The notes beneath the pieces are model-generated. The model made no database searches, was not told where the DNA came from, and was given only the letters and a program-made list of their open reading frames with translations. This document shows positions 57,731-64,000 of a DNA stretch of 64,000 bases, in pieces. The translations under genes and the position numbers were made by a program. Every line of letters begins with the position of its first letter. Position 1 is the stretch's first letter. Source of the DNA: Hevea brasiliensis (Eukaryota; Streptophyta; Magnoliopsida; Malpighiales; Euphorbiaceae); contig NC_079507.1 of the NCBI RefSeq assembly GCF_030052815.1, positions 15,460,141 to 15,524,140 of the forward strand. The letters are read 5' to 3'.

Positions 57731-59348
57731 CTGTGGACTTCTATGGCAAGAGAGAAGAGGACTCTGTTGCAGCCGAGAATTGGTTGAACAGAACAGGCAG
57801 AGTACTAAAACAACTTCACTGCACTCCAGAGCAAAACCTGGAAGCTGCCATCTCTTTACTGCAAGACGATGCTTATGAGTGGTGGGACACTGTGTCCAGT
57901 GAAGTGCAGCCAGAAGCTGTAACCTGGGACTTCTTCCTCTCTGAATTCAAGAAGAAATATGTGGGTACTGTATACCTGGAAGAGAGAAGAAGAGAGTTTA
58001 TTAACTTGAGGCAGAGACAGTTGTCAGTGACTGAATATGAGAAGAAATTTGTCCGATTGAGCCGTTATGGAATGGAGATAGTCCCTAATGAAGCTGAAAG
58101 ATGCAAGAGATTTGAAGAGGGACTAAATGATAACATCAAGATCCAGCTCACTGCCTTGGGAATCACAGAATTTACCAAGTTAGTGGAAGCTGCAATAAAG
58201 GTGGAAAAAGTAAGAATCAGTGAGCAGACCAGAAGGGATAGACAGCAGAAGAGGGGACCAGGTCAGTCTAGTTCCGCTCCTGGATTTGGGAAGAAGTTTA
58301 AGGGTCCTCCTGCACAGAGTTCGGGTCAGCCACAGGGCCAGGGTCAGTCTCAGGGGCCCAGGCCACAGTTCACCCCTAGGAGAGGTCAGTCCACACCATC
58401 AGTGGGCAGCTCTCTAGGGATGGGGTTTAGGGGACCAGCCCCAGCATCTTCTGCGTGTCCACACTATCAGAAATGGCATAAGGGGGAGTGTTGGAGAGTG
58501 ACTGGTGCTTGCTTGAGGTGTGGGTCAGCAGAGCATCAGTTGAGAAACTGTCCACGCAGAACTACTACAGCTGCTCCAACACAAGCAGACAGACCTGCTC
58601 CTGCACCACAGAGAGGTAGAAAATCTGGCAAGTCTGAGGCTGTTGGACCATCACAGAGGCCTGCATCTGAGCCAGCAGAGAGGCCTGACAGTAGACCACC
58701 AGCAAGGGCTTATGCTATTAGAGCTCAGGAGGAGCAAGATGCCCCGGACGTCATAAGGGGTACGTTCTTCCTCTACACTACACCTGTGCATGCATTGGTG
58801 GATCCAGGATCCACTCATTCCTACATTTGCATCAACCTACCCGTAGAAAGGGGGATACTGATAGGGGAGAGTGACCAAGACATTCTGGTCACTAATCCAT
58901 TGGGCCACAGTGTAGTGGTGAACAAAGTATACAAGGGTTGCCCGTTAAGGATTCAGGGGTATGAATTCTTGGCAGACCTGATTGAGTTGCCTTTCCATGA
59001 GTTTGACGTGATTTTGGGAATGGACTGGTTGTCACGTCATCAGGCAATAGTTGATTGCAAACTGAAGAGGATTTCTCTAAAAACCCCAGAGGGTAATGAA
59101 ATTACAGTTATGGGTGAAAGGACAGATTTCTTGTCCAATGTCATCTCAGCCACTGTTGCAAGAAGAATGATGAGAAAAGGCTGTGAAGCCTACCTAGCAC
59201 ATGTGGTGGATACTAGGCAGGCTAAGCCAAACTTGAGTGACATACCCACAGTGAGAGACTTCCCAGAAGTATTTCCTGAAGAGTTGCCTGGTTTGCCACC
59301 AGAAAGGGAAGTCGAATTTGCTATTGAGACAACTGCCAAGATCTGACA
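57731..59348 (+). pseudogene. Element Y gag (rest) and protease
   Basis: Open from the split codon at 57731 to a TGA at 59344-59346. The capsid-like region (WLNRTGRVLK, then WDFFLSEFKKKYVGT) lies at 57775-58250. A Gln/Gly/Pro-rich linker follows, then two zinc knuckles: C-X2-Y-X3-H-X3-C at 58456-58491 (second Cys replaced by Tyr) and a perfect C-X2-C-X4-H-X4-C at 58510-58551. The protease begins near 58780 with DPGST at 58801-58815, followed by the GMDWL motif region near 59020. The frame ends at FAIETTAKI; the RT homology resumes one frame over (from about 59349), so a 1-nt indel near 59330-59345 separates protease from RT. Dead from this and the C2 insertion. Confidence 0.92.
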
Positions 59349-60706
59349 CCCATTTCCATTGCTCCTTATAGGATGGCACCTACTGAATTGAGGGAGTTGA
59401 AAACTCAGTTGCAAGAGTTGCTGGATAAGGGGTTCATACGCCCCAGTGTGTCACCATGGGGAGCTCCAGTGCTGTTTGTAAAGAAGAAGGATGGGACTTT
59501 GAGGCTATGTATTGATTACCGGCAGTTGAATAAAGTGACTGTGAAGAACAAATATCCGTTGCCTAGAATTGATGATCTGTTTGATCAGTTGAAGGGAGCA
59601 GGAGTATTTTCTAAGATTGATCTCAGATCAGGGTATCATCAGTTGAGGGTGAAGGATGCAGATGTGCCAAAGACTGCATTCAGGACCCGATATGGGCATT
59701 ATGAGTTCCTAGTGATGCCCTTTGGCCTAACAAATGCACCAGCAGCATTCATGGACCTTATGAACCGTATCTTCCATCCATACTTAGATCGGTTCGTAGT
59801 GGTCTTTATTGATGATATTTTGGTGTATTCCAAGACCAGGGAAGAACATGATGAGCATTTGAGGATTGTTCTGCAAACCCTGAAAGAAAAGAAGCTGTAT
59901 GCTAAGTTGTCCAAATGTGACTTTTGGCTGAATGAGATTGCATTCCTTGGACACATAGTGTCAGCTGATGGGATTAGGGTGGATCCCAAGAAAATAGAAG
60001 CAGTGATGAAATGGAAGCCTCCCAGAAACACAACTAAGGTCAGAAGCTTCTTGGGGCTAGTTGGGTATTACAGAAGATTTGTGAAGGGATTTTCCCTAAT
60101 AGCTGCTCCAATGACCAAGTTGTTACACAAGAATGTCAGATTTGACTAGAATGACAAATGTCAGACCAGTTTTGAGAGGTTGAAGGCTATGTTGATAGAG
60201 GCACCAGTGTTAACACAGCCAGTGTCAGGAAAGGACTTTGTGGTCTACAGTGATGCCTCTCATAATGGGTTAGGGTGTGTATTGATGCAAGAGGGGAAGG
60301 TGGTCGCCTATGCCTCCAGTGCGATTGAGGCCACATGAATGTAACTACCCTACCCATGATCTAGAGCTTGCAGCAATTATCTTCGTGACCAAGATATGGA
60401 GGCATTACTTGTATGGTGAAAAGTGCTACATTTACACAGACCACAAGAGTCTAAAATATTTGCCAACTCAGAGGGAGCTCAACCTTAGACAGAGGCGATG
60501 GATTGAGTTCCTGAAGGATTATGATTGTGTAATTGACTACCATCCTGGGAAGGCAAATGTAGTTGCTGATGCTTTGAGCAGAAAATCCATAACAGCCTTG
60601 AGATCATTGAATGCCCGTCTATCTTTGGTTCGTGATGGAGCTATCTTGGCTGAGTTGCAAGTGAGGCCAAACTCGCACACAGATTTTAGATGGGCAGAAG
60701 GTAGAT
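59349..60706 (+). pseudogene. Element Y reverse transcriptase and RNase H
   Basis: RT is open from about 59349 to a TAG at 60147-60149. Fingers and palm motifs [21 protein letters not shown] and [11 protein letters not shown] come first, then FIDD at 59805-59816 and the thumb [10 protein letters not shown]. The stop replaces a Trp codon. RNase H ([10 protein letters not shown] near 60247) loses frame near 60330 and continues at 60310-60708 with [11 protein letters not shown] and [10 protein letters not shown] copies the genomic RNA and RNase H removes it; both would be parts of one polyprotein. Two or three small changes disable this copy. Confidence 0.92.
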
Positions 60707-60715
60707 GAGAAGCTA

Positions 60716-62198
60716 ATGGCTATTATGAGCAAAATCCCAGAGGGAAAAGCAACTGACTATGAGGTGAAAGCAGATGGGTGTCTGTATTACAAAGGAAGAC
60801 TGTGTGTACCAGATAATGGGGAATTGAAAGCCAGTATTCTAAAAGAGGCACACACCAAAGGTATATGCTATGCACCTGTGAAGTACAAAGATGTATCATG
60901 ACCTGAAGCTTCAGTATTGGTGGCCTGGTATGAAAAAGGACATAGCTGACTATGTGACTAAATGCTTGACATGTCAGCAAGTCAAGGCAGAACACCAAGT
61001 TCCATCAGGTTTGCTACACCATACGCACACCGAATGGAAATGGGATCGGTCACCATTGATTTTGTAATGAGTCTACGTCTCACCCATAAGAAACATGATG
61101 CAGCATGGGTGATAGTTGATAGATTGACAAAGTCAGCACACTTTCTGCCAGTTAGGACTGACTACTCACTAGAGAGGTTAGCAGAATTGTATATTAGTGA
61201 GATAGTTAGACTGCATGGAATTCCACTTTCCATCATATCTGATCGAGACCCAAGGTTTACATCGAGATTTTAGAAGAAGTTACATGAGTCCTTGGGTGCA
61301 CAACTCCATTTCAGCACAGCTTTCCATCCTCAGACGGATGGGCAATCGTAAAGAGTAATCTGTAAACAATTGAAACCCATGAAATTGATACAAATATAGA
61401 ACTGAAATGATAATAATAACATGAAATATTTGTCAGGTCCTTGAGGATATGCTGAGGAGTTGTGTCATTGAGTTTGAGGGAAGTTGGGATAGATACCTCC
61501 CACTAGCAGAGTTTGCATACAACAATAGCTACCAAGCTAGCATTCAAATGGCCCCATATGAAGCATTATATGGGAGAAAATGTAGAACTCCAGTGTGCTG
61601 GACTGAATTGGGCGAAGATAAGCTGGTAGGGCCAGACCTGGTGAAACAGACTGAGGATAAAGTGAAACTAATCAAAGCAAATCTGAAGGTTGCCTTAGAT
61701 GCATGTAAATCTTATGCCGACCTGAAGAGAAAAGAAATAGAATATGTGGTTGGCGATAAGGTGTTCCTCAAGGTGTCACCATGGAAGAAAGTATTGAGGT
61801 TTGGAAGGAAAGGTAAGTTAAGCCCTAGGTTCATTGGCCCATATGAAGTTATTGAACGTGTGGGTCCAGTGGCCTATAGGCTAGCTTTACCACCAGAGCT
61901 GGACAAGATCCACAATGTGTTCCACGTGTCCATGTTCAGAAGATACCGCTCAGATCCTTCGCATGTCATCTCCAGAGAAGAAATTGAAATACAGCCGGAT
62001 TTGACATATGAAGAAGAACCTCTACGGATCCTAGCTCGGGAAGTGAAAGAGTTGAGGAACAAACAGATTCCATTGGTGAAAGTGCTTTGGAGGCACCACA
62101 ACACCGAGGAGGCAACTTGGGAAAGTGAAGAAACGATGAGGCAACAGTTCCCTCAACTGTTTGCATCAGGTAAATTTCGAGGACGAAATTTAAATTAG
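60716..62198 (+). pseudogene. Element Y integrase and chromodomain
   Basis: The integrase zinc finger is in broken frames at 60716-61010 (CLTCQQVKA). The core at 60962-61273 shows [14 protein letters not shown] and SDRDPRF, ending in a stop. The DGQS sequence at 61336-61350 is followed by TAA where Z has the catalytic Glu codon, then by a 75-nt insert (61362-61436). From 61449 to 62198 the frame is open for 249 codons: VIEFEGSWD, NNSYQASI, the GPY motif FIGPYEV (about 61829), HNVFHVSMF, and a C-terminal chromodomain (about 62010-62150, VKVLWRHHN then EEATWE), ending GRNLN-TAG. The chromodomain would steer integration to marked chromatin. The last part is intact; the rest is not. Confidence 0.9.
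61362..61436 (+). other. Putative GT-AG intron in Y integrase (75 nt)
   Basis: GTAAACAATTG...TTTGTCAG before GTCCTTGAG. Very AT-rich, with a polypyrimidine-poor 3' end typical of plant introns. It is at the same codon boundary as the 78-nt insert of Z and clearly related to it (TTGAAAC, GAACTGA, TGATAATAATAAC blocks). The base before GT is T and the expected CAG codon is missing, so the donor exon edge is damaged or misread in this copy. Confidence 0.65.
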
Positions 62199-62350
62199 AG
62201 GGGAAGAGTTGTAACACCCTCCCGGTAACCACTCCGTGCATCCTACTGTTCCGGTGACCGGTGTCGGACGAAATTTAAATTAGAGGGGAAGAGTTGTAAC
62301 ACCCTCCCGGTAACCACTCCGTACATCCTACTGTTCCGGTGACTGGTGTC
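62181..62350 (+). repeat. 85-bp tandem duplication over PPT and 3' LTR edge
   Basis: 62181-62265 and 62266-62350 are the same segment, starting GGACGAAATT, covering the PPT and the first 56 bp of the LTR. The join is within GTCGGACG. Y thus has two PPT-LTR junctions, at 62209/62210 and 62294/62295; only the second continues into full LTR. One substitution (GTGCATCC versus GTACATCC) separates the copies over the part I compared. Confidence 0.93.
62197..62209 (+). other. Polypurine tract of element Y (first copy)
   Basis: AGAGGGGAAGAGT before TGTAACACC. A second copy at 62282-62294 arises from the 85-bp duplication. Confidence 0.88.
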
Positions 62351-63335
62351 GGTCCGGACAGCTAGAACGTCCGGAAAAATATTTAAACTAAAGTCAGGAA
62401 CCATAATTAACTCAAATATTAATAAGAAACACTTAGTAAAAATTTTAGAAATAAAATACAACCAAGCAAAACGAGCCGGTGCCCAAGCGATGGGTAATCG
62501 GAGGGAAGTTGCGGTTCTCGCAACGAGGAGCCCTAGATCCGGGGGAAAAATTATAAAATAATTTTTGGGACTCCAGAGAAGGGTAATTGAGGTTCCCATG
62601 GCATTAGAATGCCAAGAAAATACCTAGAAAAATTTTTCAATCGGTACAGACAATTTTGACCCGTTAAGCCAAACGGAGGGCATTTTGGTCATTTTGCCTT
62701 CCGAGGTGATTTTTGGCCGACTTGTCCAGTTGAGTAAATAATTAATATAACGTAAAATATGAATAAAAATTACTAGAAATTAAATTGAAAATGAGTAGTG
62801 GAGGAAAGAAAAGAAAATGAGGAAAAAAGGTATTTATGACATCATGGTGATGTCATTAAGAAAATAATGACCAATCAAAATTAAACTATTATTTGACTAA
62901 CTATTAAAAGAGATAAGAGAAGACCAAATTGGCAAAAATTGCAGCAGTCATCCTCCCCAAAACAAACCAGCCGAAACACACTAGAACCCTCCTCCATTGA
63001 TGTTCACTTCAAACCTTCAATTCCCTCCTTCATTTCACCCTAAAACCCTAGTTTCCTTTAACTAAAATTTGTCCTAGCACCTTGCATAATCTTTTGGCAG
63101 CCAAGAAGAAGAAAGAAAGTGAAGCTTTCTCAAGCTTGGATTGGCATACAACAAGGTTAGTGCATATATACACTTAAAACTTTTAATTTCTATGTTAAGG
63201 ACTTGAAACCAACAAGTATTTGTGAATGAAATGAACCAAACTCATGTGTATGTCCAATATAGAATTCGGCAGCCCTATTGAAGGTATAGGAATAAGCGTT
63301 TTGTTGGTCTTAAAGTGGACTAAAAATGATGTTGA

Positions 63336-63374
<39 letters not shown>

Positions 63375-64000
63375 TGATGAATTGGTATGCTAACTAAGGC
63401 ACCTTGTAGAAATTATATTGTGAAGCTAGGGTTTTGGGAAGTAAAAATTAGCTTGGCTTATGAAATTGTTAAAGTACATCCTAATGGTCAATTAGTGACC
63501 ATTTGAAGGAATTTGACCTTAATTGGGACTGGAATGAAGCATGGCAAAGGGAAGGTGTGTGCTGCCTAGAGGGTGCAGAATGGTGACTGAAAATTCAGTC
63601 CAATTACACAGCCATAACTTTGGCTGTGTTAGTCCAATTGGTGTTTGGCCAATTGGACATGAAACTAGGTTTATAATGGCACATTTTTGCTGAAGAAACC
63701 ATGCCCAAAGGACCAAAGCAAGAGGACCAAAACTTGGCCCCAATCCGGAACCCTGAAACTGATTCTGCAGAATTGGCCAAATGAACAGTAACTGTTCATT
63801 TGGCCATAACTCACTGTAGATTTGGTCAATTGACCTGAAATTTTTACATCAACAAGTTAAGACATAGACAAACAACTTTCATGAAGGAACCTACCCCAAA
63901 TTATGGCCAGAACCCATCCAACCAAGTGACTCTAGTTACTGTTCATGCACTGTAGATATGGTAATTTTCTGCAGAATGCACATTCGGCCAGCTTGGGTCT
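62295..64000 (+). repeat. Element Y 3' LTR (first 1.7 kb)
   Basis: Aligns with 44683-46388 of the 5' LTR to the window end, with about 20 substitutions. Includes the (AT)n tract (63338-63372) and the 33-nt palindrome (63774-63806). The LTR is preceded by an 85-bp stub of its own start (62210-62294). Confidence 0.95.

Larger units (their letters stand above)
57726..64000 (+). mobile_element. Gypsy element Y, 3' part (right of insertion C2)
   Basis: Continuation of element Y: gag-protease, RT-RNase H, integrase-chromodomain, PPT and the first 1.7 kb of the 3' LTR, which runs off the window. It is the most readable Gypsy copy and the reference for array A and W. Confidence 0.95.

Noticed and set aside
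61362..61436. Insert in Y as a MITE or other small transposon
   Set aside because: No terminal inverted repeats or TSD, and the same boundary is used in other copies with a related sequence; an intron fits better.

Overview
This 64 kb window is plant nuclear heterochromatin made entirely of LTR retrotransposons inserted into one another. I see no host gene, tRNA, rRNA, CRISPR or bacterial feature. The evidence for a flowering plant with a repeat-rich genome is: chromodomain-bearing Ty3/Gypsy elements of Tekay/Del type with very long (3.1-3.4 kb) LTRs, Ty1/Copia elements resembling the Angela/BARE lineage, primer sites matching initiator tRNA-Met, and AT-rich LTRs. I cannot name the species.

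The nesting can be read from LTR edges and 5-bp target-site duplications (TSDs). The oldest layer is a plus-strand Copia, C1 (33396-37541), truncated in the window. Left branch: a plus-strand Gypsy, W (27796-33395), sits in C1's gag. A minus-strand Gypsy, H (1-3237 and 22042-27795), sits in W's chromodomain. A minus-strand Gypsy array, A (3238-22041), sits in H's reverse transcriptase with TSD TTGCT on both sides. Right branch: a minus-strand Gypsy, Z (37542-44682), sits in C1's 3' LTR. A plus-strand Gypsy, Y (44683-48156 and 57726-64000), sits in Z's gag. A minus-strand Copia, C2 (48157-57725), sits in Y's gag with TSD TGGAG on both sides. H, W, C1, Z and Y run off one or other window edge.

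Array A is LTR-internal-LTR-internal-LTR with a 7,837-bp period, i.e. two elements sharing a middle LTR. W is also LTR-sharing, with its second unit collapsed by a deletion running from gag into the LTR. Y and A are the same family. H and Z have distinct LTRs but related proteins. In each Gypsy the order is gag (proline-rich stretch, two zinc knuckles), protease, RT, RNase H, integrase with GPY motif, then chromodomain. Every copy is broken by stops or frameshifts. C2 is nearest to intact, with a 900-codon ORF.

The points most worth a second look are: (1) a short AT-rich intron-like insert at the same codon boundary of the integrase core, just after the catalytic Glu, in Z, Y and both A units but not in H; (2) a Copia lineage (old C1 and young C2) in which the whole protease is missing at the same joint, suggesting a non-autonomous family that has gone on amplifying; (3) a 23-bp x4 expansion in the C2 zinc knuckle that restores frame after three extra units; (4) systematic CTG/CAG to CG changes in array A, more like a sequencing artefact at methylated CHG sites than evolution.
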